DNA of 19,484 nt from Conidiobolus incongruus B7586 (lineage: Eukaryota; Entomophthoromycota; Entomophthoromycetes; Entomophthorales; Conidiobolaceae): assembly GCA_000697335.1 (NCBI GenBank), contig JNEM01009105.1, positions 1-19,484 of the forward strand, read 5' to 3'. The notes beneath the pieces were generated by a model. That model saw only the letters and a list, made by a program, of their open reading frames with translations, was not told the DNA's origin and searched no databases. This document shows, one piece after another, positions 1 through 9,720 of this stretch. A program made the translations under genes and the position numbers. Every line of letters begins with the position of its first letter. Within the stretch, counting starts at the first letter, position 1.

Positions 1-1090
1 AAATAAATTAATAAATAATATATAAAAATTAATGAATAATATAAAATTAATAGCTTCTTTTATTATTAATAACTTTTTTCTATATTTTTAGTAAGCTTCT
101 AATATTTAAAAAATAGTTTTTTTTATTAAAAACTGAAATTTAATATTTTATAAACCAACTTAATTTATTTGTAGGAATTTTTTTTTCCTACAAGCTATTT
201 TTTTAATTATTTAAAATAATTATAATCATATAGGTTATAAACAAGTGTATGTATTAAATATAATAACTCCTTTTAATTTTTTTATATAAAAAATCTTTTA
301 TAGCTTTAATTTTATATATTTTATAATTATCATGTAAAATAATAAATATTTTTAATTTATATTGAAAACACCATTTAAAAATTGTTTTATTTAAAAAGAT
401 AATATATAACTTACTATTAATTGATTTTCCTTGAGATATTAAATAAAAAAAACTATATACCATTATAATCTATTATAATAATTAATATTCACTTATATTT
501 AAAATATTTATTTATTAAAATTTATAAAGGGGATTGATTTAACTTAACTAAACATTTTATTTTATTTTTAGATAATAGATTATATAAAAAAATTTAAGAT
601 TCATCAATTATAAGTATTTGCTATAAAAACCTTTATTTTTAGTTATATTTTAATAAATTTAATTTAACTATAGTTACTCTAGTTTTCTTTTAAGTTTTTA
701 TTAAATTATAAGGTATCTATTTTATATTTTTATTAATTATTCTAAGTTTAAACTTAAGTAAATATAACATACTTATATAGTTAATATTAATTTTATTTAA
801 TAGTTCTTTAACAGAAATAAAAAGGTATTTCTTAATATATTTTTATATTTTATTAATTAGTAAAAGAATAACAATAGAAATTAATCTTTTAGATTTTGGT
901 AAATTTTAAATAATATCCCTTCTAGCTTTAAAATCACAAATCTAGTAATATATGGTAGTTTTAGATAAAACACCATCTTAATCAGCTATTTATAAGTTTT
1001 AGATGATTTTAAAGGGTTTATAGTTAAGTTTTAAAGATATAAAAATAAAAGCCTTTTAATAATCATAATCTAATTTAAGTATAATTAAAT
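1..1090 (-). mobile_element. Decayed Tc1/mariner-type DNA transposon (transposase relic)
   Basis: Read on the minus strand, this stretch gives broken frames that follow the order of a Tc1/mariner transposase. At about 997-885 there is a helix-turn-helix-like piece (LIKMV, then ITRFVILKLEGILFK), resembling the usual 'IAKMVGVSKSTVSRFV..AKEG' region. Further on comes KNTFLFLL-like linker sequence. The bases GATGAATCT (605-597) encode Asp-Glu-Ser, the usual 'TDESKF' block with the first catalytic Asp, now in a shifted frame. HDNYKIYKIKAIKDFL (about 344-297) matches the second-Asp block 'DNAPIHKAKxxKDFL'. After it a shifted frame reads like 'NPIENxxGxLKK' (about 230-190). Many stops and several frame changes show it is long dead. 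Codon differences such as His to Tyr fit C-to-T decay. The left end probably lies outside the window and no terminal inverted repeats were recognised. The family call is by motif order only. Confidence 0.6.
169..193. repeat. Perfect 9-bp hairpin with T7 loop
   Basis: TTGTAGGAA (169-177) and TTCCTACAA (185-193) are perfect inverted arms around seven T residues. It lies inside the transposase relic, in the part coding for the C-terminal region, so it may be accidental. As RNA it would form a stable stem in either direction. Confidence 0.5.
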
Positions 1091-1811
1091 TTAAATATAA
1101 ATTTTAAAATCAAAATATTTTAATAAAAAAAAATAATTAAAATTGAATATATATATATATAATCTTTTAAAATATATAACATGTTTGAAAGATCAGAAAT
1201 TAAAAAATGGCAAATTTTTTAATTTCTATACTAATATTATAACATTGATATTTTGATAATATGAATAATAATTAAAATTGAATATAATTATCAAATAAAA
1301 TAGCTTAGTTTGGACTTATAGTATTGATACTTAGAAATAAAGTAGCAATATAAGTTAGGAATATTTACTCATACATTGTTATTAAAATATCTATTACTAA
1401 AGAAATTTCAATCAATATGAAACTAAATATATATTGATTTTTGATTAAATATTGAATTAATTTCTAAATATATTTATATTTATTATTCAGAATATATATT
1501 TTGATTAAATAATATTGATTGGGTGATAATATATTTATTATATGATTAAATTAAAATATTTTTAATTATACTAAAATTATTCTTAACGTTATAAAACACA
1601 ACAATCATCACAAATTCATCCAAATTTTTATAGGCAAAAATATATTAAATAAGAATATATTGATTCACAAATTAAAGGTATGAATATATCGACGATTGAA
1701 ATATGATAATAAAAAATATGTATGATAAATATTTAAAGAGAGATTATAAATGAAGTATATTAAAGAAATAAATATTTATTTAAAGAAACAGTAATATATA
1801 AATACTAGTTT
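1091..1811. other. AT-rich gene-free stretch
   Basis: No coding signal seen on either strand. It contains an (AT)n run at about 1148-1162 and a 20-bp direct repeat (AATAATTAAAATTGAATATA) at 1132-1151 and 1267-1286. TTGATTAAAT-like words recur around 1430-1560. These are low-complexity and may be decayed transposon sequence beyond the recognisable coding part. Confidence 0.4.
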
Positions 1812-1931
1812 ATGACGGGAAATAATCTTTTCAATCACTCAAGAAACTACGATTACCACACTGAATCGAGAAGTCACATTGGTGAACAGCCATTTCCTGA
1901 ACCGGGTGGTTGTGTTCCTTTCTGTAACTGA
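1812..1931 (+). CDS. Small hypothetical ORF, 39 aa, or exon of a broken gene
   Basis: ATG at 1812 opens a 39-codon frame ending in TGA at 1929-1931. It starts MTGNNLFNHSRNYDYHTESR and ends EPGGCVPFCN. Base composition here is far less AT-rich than the flanks and the residue mix (His, Arg, Pro, Gly, Cys) looks protein-like rather than random AT translation. I do not recognise the family. A GTAACT at 1924 could be a splice donor, but I found no downstream acceptor that joins cleanly in frame to the next ORF at 2080-2319. The opposite strand has a 20-codon frame here (MAQLQKGTQPPGSGNGCSPM), so the coding strand is not certain. It could be a remnant of a larger gene. Confidence 0.3.
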   Translation: MTGNNLFNHSRNYDYHTESRSHIGEQPFPEPGGCVPFCN

Positions 1932-2079
1932 GCCATACCTATCCATAAAAATCAACAATGAAATTTAATATAATATTATCACAAAAAACTAATAAACATA
2001 TTACTTTTATCTTCATTTCAAAAGTATCCAGTCTCCAAGTTTTTCTCATAACCCTCACAAAAGTGCTGAGTCATAACGA

Positions 2080-2322
2080 GTGAGAGATATACTTTACACC
2101 AAGAACCCAATTTACAGTAAGCCATTTTCATGTGATTCGATGAATGATATTAATTTCCAACAACTAACTGGTAATCTATTGTTTACCACTGGAGATTCCC
2201 TGTTGAAGCTGCCAAAGTCAGTTTCCTCCCACTATTACGGGCCTAAATTTAATGTGATTAACTCAAAGTTGATACAAAATGAATTAAGAATTGTTGAAAT
2301 ATTTAAAAATAACATGTAAGAT
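2080..2322 (+). CDS. Small hypothetical ORF just upstream of the tRNA-Leu gene
   Basis: An open frame runs from after TAA 2074-2076 to the stop at 2320-2322. The first ATG is at 2140 (MNDINFQQLTGNLLFTTGDS onward, about 60 residues), so that is the most likely start if it is translated alone. Otherwise the frame from 2080 may be the 3' exon of a spliced or broken gene that includes 1812-1931. The middle (LLKLPKSVSSHYYGPKF) looks protein-like and local GC is above background. No family is recognised. The opposite strand is also open in one frame through part of this interval, which weakens the call. It ends about 20 bp before the mature tRNA. Confidence 0.3.
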
Positions 2323-2341
2323 TATTAAAACGAAATTTCAT

Positions 2342-2425
2342 GCTGATATGGCCGAGTGGTCTAAGGCGGGTGACTTAAGATCCCCTCCCGGTAACGGGGC
2401 GTGAGTTCGAACCTCACTGTCAGCA
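2342..2425 (+). tRNA. tRNA-Leu (anticodon UAA)
   Basis: A complete class II cloverleaf of 84 nt without intron or encoded CCA. Acceptor stem GCTGATA/TGTCAGC has one T-G pair and discriminator A at 2425. The D arm has GCC/GGC closing pairs and the A box TGGCCGAGTGG. The anticodon loop is CTTAAGA, giving TAA. The long variable arm pairs TCCCG with CGGGG. The T arm is GTGAG-TTCGAAC-CTCAC, containing the B box. The anticodon stem GGTGA/TCCCC carries one T-C mismatch at the third pair. The UAA anticodon reads Leu UUA codons, the commonest Leu codon in AT-rich genomes. All class II features agree, so identity is secure. Confidence 0.95.
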
Positions 2426-2431
2426 ATACAA

Positions 2432-2442
2432 TTTTACTTTTT
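2432..2442 (+). terminator. Pol III oligo-T terminator of the tRNA gene
   Basis: TTTT at 2432-2435 and TTTTT at 2438-2442 begin seven bases after the tRNA 3' end on the sense strand, as expected for RNA polymerase III termination. Confidence 0.8.
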
Positions 2443-3212
2443 ATTTTATAGTATTCATTCTTTTTTTATTATTATATTTAATATGATGCAGAAATTATTT
2501 CTCATTTATTATTTAGTTATTATTTTTTCTTCAATTTGTTAAAACATTTATATTTTACTTTAATTTTAATTCAAAATATTTCTGTTTAAAATAAATATAT
2601 TTTATAGTTACTCTTTGCTAATACTACTATTTTGTAATTATTTACTTAATCGACTAAAATGAGTTCCTTTAATATATCAGCATAATAAACCTTGTATATA
2701 TATATTTATATATATTAATAATCAAAATAACAAAATTATACAAATTCATCAATGAAGCATATTTTTTGAAAATTAACTATTGATTAAATATCTGTACCTT
2801 CTATATAAATATTATGATTATCATTCACTTTTTTGATACTCAAATTCTGAAAATAATTTATTCTGTTAGTTCTAATATTTCTTTATTATTCAGATATTAA
2901 AATTTTAATTATATTTATAATATTCTATTTTGTATTTAGGTAATTTATCAATTTTAGAATTTTTAATTTAATGAGAAATTTTGATAATTAATAGATGATT
3001 AGTTGTTAAGCATTCAATAATTGTTATTTTATATAGTAAAAATAAGAACTTAACTGTGACAACTATAAAACATTAAATTCACCTTAAAATCTATTAGTTG
3101 TGTTAAAAAAATTATCATCAACCCAGAATGTAATCTGATTTTGAGATAATGTATAAAGTTCAATATTTTATAACGAAGCTTCGTCTTTATTTTAAATATA
3201 TTCAAAATATGT

Positions 3213-3228
3213 AATATATATATATATG

Positions 3229-3263
<35 letters not shown>
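3213..3263. repeat. (AT)n microsatellite, interrupted
   Basis: Nearly pure alternating AT over about 50 bp, with one GTAA interruption at 3228-3231. Likely length-polymorphic and prone to cruciform formation. Confidence 0.9.
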
Positions 3264-3265
<2 letters not shown>

Positions 3266-3831
3266 GAGTTATGCAACCATTAATTTTAAATATATATCAA
3301 TTCTTTATATCAAAATATTAATTTACTTGATTGAATATTCTCTATCAAAATTCTTTATATTTAAAATAACTGGTGAATAAAATTCCCTGTGATTTAATAA
3401 AAATATATGCAAAAAAGCACTTTTGGATGGTAATATATAATGTTATGTAAATAGATTCAACGAAAGGTAATACTCCATCCAAGACAATCCGAAAGTTTTT
3501 TTTCAAAGGTTGATTGTTATTATATGAATCCAATAATATATAAAATATCTTCATATATTATTAAAGTATATAAAAATAAGACTACATATTGATGATTGCT
3601 AATTTATTTTACTTTATAATAAAAACTATGATTAAAAATTACCAAATATATACACTATATAATCTTATTTCTTCAAAACAAAAGAAATATCAAACCTTGA
3701 AAAATTTAATTGATATAAAGGAAAATTTAACAAATTAAAATAGACTATATTCTAAAAACTAACACATATGTATATACCATTAATTCAATATATTTATCAT
3801 TGCTATAAACCTGTTGTTATATAATATATAC

Positions 3832-3853
3832 TATTATTATTATTATTATTATA
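3832..3853. repeat. (ATT)n trinucleotide repeat
   Basis: Seven or so consecutive ATT units in otherwise gene-free DNA. Confidence 0.85.
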
Positions 3854-5388
3854 AGGAGTAATAATAAATAATATTATATTAAGGATATTTTAAAAAATAA
3901 AATTTTATTAAAGAATGTTAATTTTGCTAGCTTACAAATCTTAATTTTTCATAATATTGTCAAGTTCTATTAAATAAACTTTTTTAATAACTTGAAATTA
4001 AGCAGAAAAATCTTATTACCACACCTGTTATATTATCCAGATATTAATCCTTATGACTTCAAGGTATTTTAAATATCAAATGACTTATATTATGGAAAGT
4101 AATTCAATTAGATTAGTAAAATAAATGAAATATCCAATATAAAAAGGGATTTTAATTTAATTAAGCAACTTCCAAAAGTCTTCATATATATCATATGAAA
4201 TCAAAAAAAAAACTAAAATTTAATTTTATAATGATGATATATATTAATAATTATTTATTTTTTACAATAATATATTTGTATTCAAAATTACTTCATAACT
4301 TGATAATTTAGTTTAATTGAAATATATAAGATTTGATAATTATTTTCAATTTAACAATGATATTTGATTAGCTAGTAGATAGTATTTTTTGCAATAATAG
4401 ATATTGTAAAATATATTATAATAACATTACCACAATGATGGTAATAATAAATTTTTAATCATATATAATCAACAAAGTTTTATGCTTTTTAAATTATATA
4501 TTGATAATCACATATCATAATAAATTTTCAAAAATTTAATTTCAATAAATATTGAGATTTTTAATTAAAATGGGCCATATTGATATTTGGTTATTATTAC
4601 AACCAAAAGCATACTCTTTTATTGACATATACATACTGAAATAAATACAACCATTTAATAATTGATGAAGTAGAAACAATACAATTCTGAAAAAAGTGAA
4701 TAGGGGTATGATTTAAGGGAGAAAAATTAATTAAACTAAGTTACTCAAATTTTTGTAAATATAAATTTGAAATAATTCAAAAGTAATTAATGATGTAATA
4801 TTCTAGTCATTCCATATCATTATGTCAAATTTCATTCAAGTGTAAAATCATTCAAAAATATACCATTCGTAATCAAAAATATATGACTTATTTGGGAACA
4901 TTTTTAAAACATAATTATTACTTCATAAATATCGAAATATAAATGTTGAATCAATTAATAATGGATAAAAGATGAATATTAATTAAGCTGATTCTTAAAT
5001 GATTAAAAAATAAGTATGTTGTGTTTTATATTGTTTTATAAATAAAGATGGTAGTTAGAAAAGTACTCAAAATATGATTTAGTAAATTATTTATTAATCC
5101 TGCTCTTTAACATATCGGGACTGTAGGTTTAAATAATTGAATCAATGAATGATATGGGATTTGGATAAAATCCAATAAAGAAAATAAAGAGAACAAAGAG
5201 TATCCTTCAATTATAGACTGACAAAGCCAGCTTAAAATAGAATTAATATTGGTTTAGCTATCAAACTGGAAGAGATGATTAATTTTGAAATACAACAAGT
5301 AGATATATGAATCCAAAAAGTCTATCTATCAAAATCAAAAAATAATTTATAGGATATATTATAATTCAACACATTGTTAAAATATGTT

Positions 5389-5688
5389 TCACATTAGAAA
5401 ATTGAAATATAATGCATTATTATTGACGACAAAATTCTCAAAATCTGCAAATAATATAAATTTGTTATCAATACTTTTTGGATCGATTAAGTTGCATATA
5501 TTATCCATTAAAGTTATTAAAATACACTTGGCACATGTTCTAAAACAATTCTTTGATTTAATCATTATTAAAACTGTGAGTTTTCCCAGTTATTAATCAT
5601 TCGATTAATTGAAAATTTCATCAATTAAATTGTCGGTCCAATTCCCCCTATTTGAGTATTTGATACGGAACCCCAGTGTCAGCCCCAT
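5389..5688 (-). CDS. Possible two-exon small gene, 68 aa
   Basis: A minus-strand ATG at 5688 starts a 22-nt exon (MGLTLGF) that can be joined through a GTATCA donor (5666) and a CACAG acceptor (ending 5574) to an open frame ending in TGA at 5391-5389. The 93-nt intron would hold TTAATAAC, close to a fungal branch site, about 15 nt before the acceptor. The product would be 68 residues, beginning MGLTLGFLLIMIKSKNCFRT, with a Cys cluster (NCFRTCAKC) and no recognised domain. Against it: the most GC-rich bases lie in the proposed intron, and the exon 2 frame is AT-rich enough to arise by chance. The plus-strand ORF at 5384-5596 would be its shadow. Confidence 0.2.
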
Positions 5689-7132
5689 TAAAACTTAATC
5701 CAAATTAAATTAGAATTTAAAAAATTGAGATATATTCGTTTATAATAAACTAAGCTAATCTTTAATTCAAAATAACAGAAAAACATCGATAATGGTTAGT
5801 GATATCATTATTGAATTAAGTTAATCGTAATTAAATTACTCGATATGAAATTAACTTTTAATAGTATACTATAATATTGTTTAATTAGGAATTTATATAT
5901 TATTGTTTATAAATGTCAAAGTCATCGCAGTAAACTAAAATATTATTTTAACATTCCATTAATTTTTTAAGTTAAATTTAATTTACATAATTATAATAGC
6001 GTAAATTAATTTGAATTTTTAGTAATAGTGTGATAATAAAAACTCCATTTTTATTACATATTATTGTTTCCATTATCTAATTTTTAAAAAAAAATTTAAT
6101 ACCTAAGTTTTATCATATTCAATATATACTATTTTTCAATTGCTATGTGCTAATTATTTCAAATAACAATTGATGAATTTTTAAATATTCTCAAATTATT
6201 TTATATCTATCACTTAAATATTAATTGATTTTGATAGTTTCCAAATATTTGTTTAAGTTTGAGATATAATAAATAAATCATTATTAGGTAAATTATGAAA
6301 AATACATATTGTTGGTGTTTTTGACCTTAAATAATTAATATAGAGAATTATATAGATTGGATTTAATTTGATTCAATATATAATTATTCGAATGATATCA
6401 TAAAATTATACAAAACTATATAAAAATATTAAAATGATATGTTTATTATTGTATAATGACTATTATATCAGTATTTTAACTATATTTTATCTAATATTAT
6501 TTATATTAAAACTCTAAGTCATTAAACAACATGTGAATATAATTTAATCAAGACAAAATAATATCAATTATTTAATAATTACAATTTTTTTATACTGTAT
6601 TACATAAATATTCTAAATAATAGTGCTATTTATGTAAATTTGTTTAAAAAATGAATTTAAGATTTTATTTTATATTTGAAAATTTTCAAAAAAATTGGTT
6701 AAATATATCAACTTAAAATACTAGATAAAAATTTATATAGATTATATATCACTTGTAATCTTTCAAATTTATTTATCCAAATACTCGGATAGATAACACT
6801 AAAATTGTTATAGTGGCAAAAATTAGGAATAAAATGTACGCCTAATTTTACCCCAGATTAAAATACTCCAAAGAAAAGTAGTGCTATACCATAATAAAAA
6901 AATATGACAACAAACACAAATTAATCTATCCTTATTGAGATGTCCAATCTTTTCTAAGACTAAAAAAATTTACTAATATGTATAAATCAATAATCTTAAT
7001 AAATTTTGGTGAATTTTACGAATTTCAAGAAGTTTGTAAAATTGTTTTGATCAATGTAAAATATATGAAAAGGATAGAGTGTAACGTTACAGAGACATTA
7101 TTACTAGGAACAAAATGTTACATTACTTTAAT
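5689..7132. other. AT-rich gene-free stretch
   Basis: I see no coding region, RNA gene or clear repeat here. Short words such as TTGATTAAAT and ATTAATTTAAAT recur, as in the rest of the AT-rich background. A slightly more GC-rich spot at about 6830-6880 has no open frame worth naming. Confidence 0.5.
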
Positions 7133-7285
7133 ATGTTAAAACGATTAATAGTGTATATAAGTACTTTATTAAAATTTAGAAAGTTCCGGCCCATAATTCC
7201 AGCTAGTATTATGATTGATAAGGTACACAGGCCTCGGAAAATCTGTGGGAGTACCTATTTCATTCCGAAAGGAATGCCAATTTAA
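7133..7285 (+). pseudogene. Possible cytochrome P450 remnant (K-helix to beta-1 region)
   Basis: The frame from ATG 7133 to TAA 7283-7285 translates to 50 residues beginning MLKRLIVYISTLLKFRKFRP. It contains KFRPIIP followed, 19 residues later, by YFIPKGMPI. In P450 enzymes the K helix (Y-I-x-x-L-I-K-E-x-x-R-x-x-P) is followed after about 22 residues by G-Y-x-I-P-K-G-T; spacing and residues match well. The Glu of the ExxR pair is missing and the stretch around it looks about two residues short. No heme-binding Cys motif (FxxGxRxCxG) follows within several hundred bases. I infer a dead fragment of a host P450 gene. The other two plus frames are also open across part of the patch, so the assignment is tentative. 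Confidence 0.35.
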
Positions 7286-7417
7286 CAAATTTCAACATAT
7301 TGCAGAAATTGTAGATTATTAAATATGATTTATGCAAGGTAATACTATTGATTTAACATATACAATTTTTTATAGCATTAACCCCGAGATAGCTGTTAAA
7401 ACTTTTATTATTTACAG

Positions 7418-7522
7418 TTTTGCAAACACGAGGTAGTTCAAAGTATGAGAGAATTTGAGGGAATTGATCTCATTGAACGCAAATTTCTATTAAATGCATC
7501 CATTATAAAGGTTAAACGCTAA
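7418..7522 (+). pseudogene. Coding-like exon remnant, unknown
   Basis: After TTTACAG (ending 7417), which looks like a splice acceptor, a frame of 34 codons runs to TAA at 7520-7522. It includes the protein-like string MREFEGIDLIERKFLLNASI from ATG 7445. It lies about 130 bp after the P450-like piece. It does not match the P450 heme region, so the two may or may not belong together. No family recognised. Confidence 0.2.
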
Positions 7523-8453
7523 TTAATGGTGATGAAATATATATTTAATAGTTACTCAATTTTATTAGCAGTTGTGACCATTTTTATCTCTCAAAAATAG
7601 TTCCATTTAATTATATTTAACATAGTTGTAGAGAACATTATTTAAATTCTTGTATTGAATTCTATAATCTCTCTTATGATTATTTTTCAGTTTTAATTAA
7701 GAGTGATTAGGTTTGAACTCACTTTCAGTTTCGTAATTTTCAATATTCCTCCAAGTTTTGTATTATTTATAAAAAAATAATCGTGTTTATTATATTATAT
7801 CATTAATGATTCAATGACCAAATCATTTCGGTATAATATAAAATACTGTATTTGGCGAATATTTAACTAGTTTCCAAACCACTGAATTGTGTGCTAGTGA
7901 AGTTATCCATTTCCAATAACCTGACCAGATACCAAAAGTCATATTATAAAAATATGATAACATATTAAGTATATGTTTAATTTATCCCAATTCAAATTAA
8001 ATGAATATTTTATTAACTATGATATAATTTTTATTTTATTATTAATTTATTAGTTGGATATTCGCAGTAAACTAAAATTTTTAATTATGAAAAGTTTTAT
8101 TTTAATTTCATTATTGATTAAACTTAGGTATTGTTTATATTATATTGCTTAACTAATTGTTATATATAACAAAATTAGCATATTAGTTGCTGTTGAAATA
8201 TTAATCGTAAGTTTGATACAATAAGAATGAATTAATCAGTTAATAATATAATATTTTATAATACATTTTTAATAGTTAATTATATACTTAACAATATTTT
8301 TATTCTCATTCATTTATGTTTTTACTATTACTAACAATTCTAATATTGGATGATTTATAAAAATAATCATAATGACTTAATTTATTAAAGAAAATAATAT
8401 TTACAAAATTTATCTAAAAAAATTTAAAATCTAACAACTAAATAGACCTAATA
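7523..8453. other. AT-rich stretch, no gene seen
   Basis: Nothing convincing. A B-box-like word GGTTTGAACTC at 7710-7720 with short flanking complementarity (AGTGA/TCACT) recalls a tRNA T arm, but no acceptor, D or anticodon arm accompanies it. The patch around 7855-7950 is slightly richer in GC with no open frame. Confidence 0.4.
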
Positions 8454-8577
8454 GAAGGGGGAAAACAAAGAAAGAGAGAATTTTGAAGGGGTGTAAAAAG
8501 ATTTCAGGGGAGAGAAAATATAGGGGAGATTAGAGGGAGAGAATTGCGTAGGAAGGAGAAATTTCAATTCTTTTAAA
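8454..8577 (+). promoter_or_regulatory. Purine-rich tract with four AGGGG (STRE-like) elements
   Basis: The plus strand is strongly purine-biased for about 120 bp. AGGGG occurs at 8456-8460, 8487-8491, 8506-8510 and 8522-8526, all in the same orientation. AGGGG is the core of the stress response element bound by Msn2/Msn4-type zinc-finger factors in yeasts. On the minus strand the tract is pyrimidine-rich, like many fungal core promoters. No supported gene starts beside it, so its role is unknown; a triplex-forming or relic promoter tract is equally possible. Confidence 0.3.
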
Positions 8578-8875
8578 ATATCCAAAAGCGTTAATTCGCA
8601 TCTCAATTCCCAATCTGATTAATCCATTTAATCTGCCAATAATAATCCAAATAAATGAAATCATTAAGGATACTATTAAGAGTTTAATTGGTTTAAAAGT
8701 ATAATGGGGTTAGACCTTTTTATTGAGTGATGAAAAAATATAATAATGGATAATGTTGATCCTAACACAAATCAAGTCATTAATTCTAAAAAATTAAGAG
8801 TGAAATTTTTATCAATGATTAAAATTGATTTTTTTTTGCTTTAATTTTTTGATATTTGATTAAAATTAAGTGGAT
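8578..8875. other. AT-rich stretch with weak open frames
   Basis: Both strands carry short open frames around 8560-8740. The longest, on the minus strand, begins MISFIWIIIGRLNGLIRLGI and ends in the purine tract. Neither strand shows a recognised motif, so no gene is called. Confidence 0.3.
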
Positions 8876-9139
8876 TTAAAATTGCAAAATGTAACAAATA
8901 AACATTAACTTGAAGGGTGATTTTTTTGAAATGGATTTTTCAAAAATCTTTTTAAAAATTTTTAATCTTGAATGTGGATTAGGTTATTTTGACCAATGAT
9001 CAAGTTTCTTTATTAATTATTATACATGATTAACTATGGACGCTTTGTTCAGCATTTTCCCTATGTTGTTATGGGATTTAGGTGGTATTTTCAGAACTTT
9101 TTCATCACTATTTCTTTTGTTATTTTTTATTTGTATCAC
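8876..9139 (-). pseudogene. Decayed coding-like segment, family unknown
   Basis: One minus-strand frame reads protein-like over about 88 codons, though interrupted. It includes RNSDEKVLKIPPKSHNNIGK and later SRLKIFKKIFEKSISKKSPF, both rich in Lys, Ser and Asn in a way unusual for random AT-rich translation. It is preceded by a splice-acceptor-like TTATATTTTAG. I cannot assign a family. It is best read as a worn fragment of either a host gene or a mobile element. Confidence 0.25.
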
Positions 9140-9720
9140 TAAAATATAAGAATTTAATTTGATAATTATTAGTATGGGAATTTTAATTTTACCAATTTTG
9201 TCATTATTTTGATCAAAATTTACTTAATATCGAATCATGTTCAGTATGTAATATAACTTAATCAAGATATATGAAAATAATTTTCATCTAACATTTAAAT
9301 ATAAAGATAATTACACAATGATGAGATAGCATTATCACAATTAATAAGTTCAAACTTTCTAATAGAATATCATATTTTGTTAAAATATCAAATCCCATTA
9401 AATATTAAAATAATAAGAATATTATTATTGATAAATTACATCACTATAATGAGTGAAATATACATATGATTAAATAATAGTATTAACATCGATAATAAAT
9501 TTTTTAGTTTTAATATAAGTGGCAAATTGATTAAAGGTCATTTGACTAATTATTATTAATATATAAGTTTGATTAAATTATTGGTTAAAATAAACCTAAC
9601 TCCGCTATTAATTTAATGGGAATGTTGAAAAATTTTTGTTATCAAATTATCTAGATTGAAATTAATAGTGAATTATGCTCAATATTACTATTTGGTCTCT
9701 ATACTTTATTTATTTCATAC
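9140..9720. other. AT-rich spacer downstream of the six-exon gene
   Basis: No gene seen. The part next to 9720 would hold the 3' UTR and poly(A) site of the minus-strand gene; AT-rich motifs are too common here to pick a signal. Confidence 0.4.

Larger units (their letters stand above)
2443..5388. other. AT-rich gene-free stretch with microsatellites
   Basis: No gene that I can support. Simple repeats are present: (AT)n at about 2696-2712 and 3213-3263, and (ATT)n at about 3832-3853. A 69-codon minus-strand frame at 3345-3554 (MKIFYILLDSYNNNQPLKKN onward) is the only longer ORF. It has no recognised motif and is rich in AT-type residues, so I do not call it a gene. Base composition is uniform and low in GC. 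Confidence 0.5.

Noticed and set aside
1-1090. Possibility that the very AT-rich left end is inserted mitochondrial DNA
   Set aside because: Transposase motifs in the correct order explain it better, and no mitochondrial gene was recognised.
3213-3263. AT repeats considered as a replication origin or CRISPR-like array
   Set aside because: Plain dinucleotide microsatellite without spacers or unit structure; AT-richness is not informative here.
3345-3554. 69-aa minus-strand ORF
   Set aside because: No motif, residues typical of AT-rich background, no splice or promoter context.
7695-7730. tRNA T-arm-like sequence (GGTTTGAACTC with short complementary flanks)
   Set aside because: No acceptor, D or anticodon arm around it; resemblance to the tRNA-Leu 3' half is short and may be chance.
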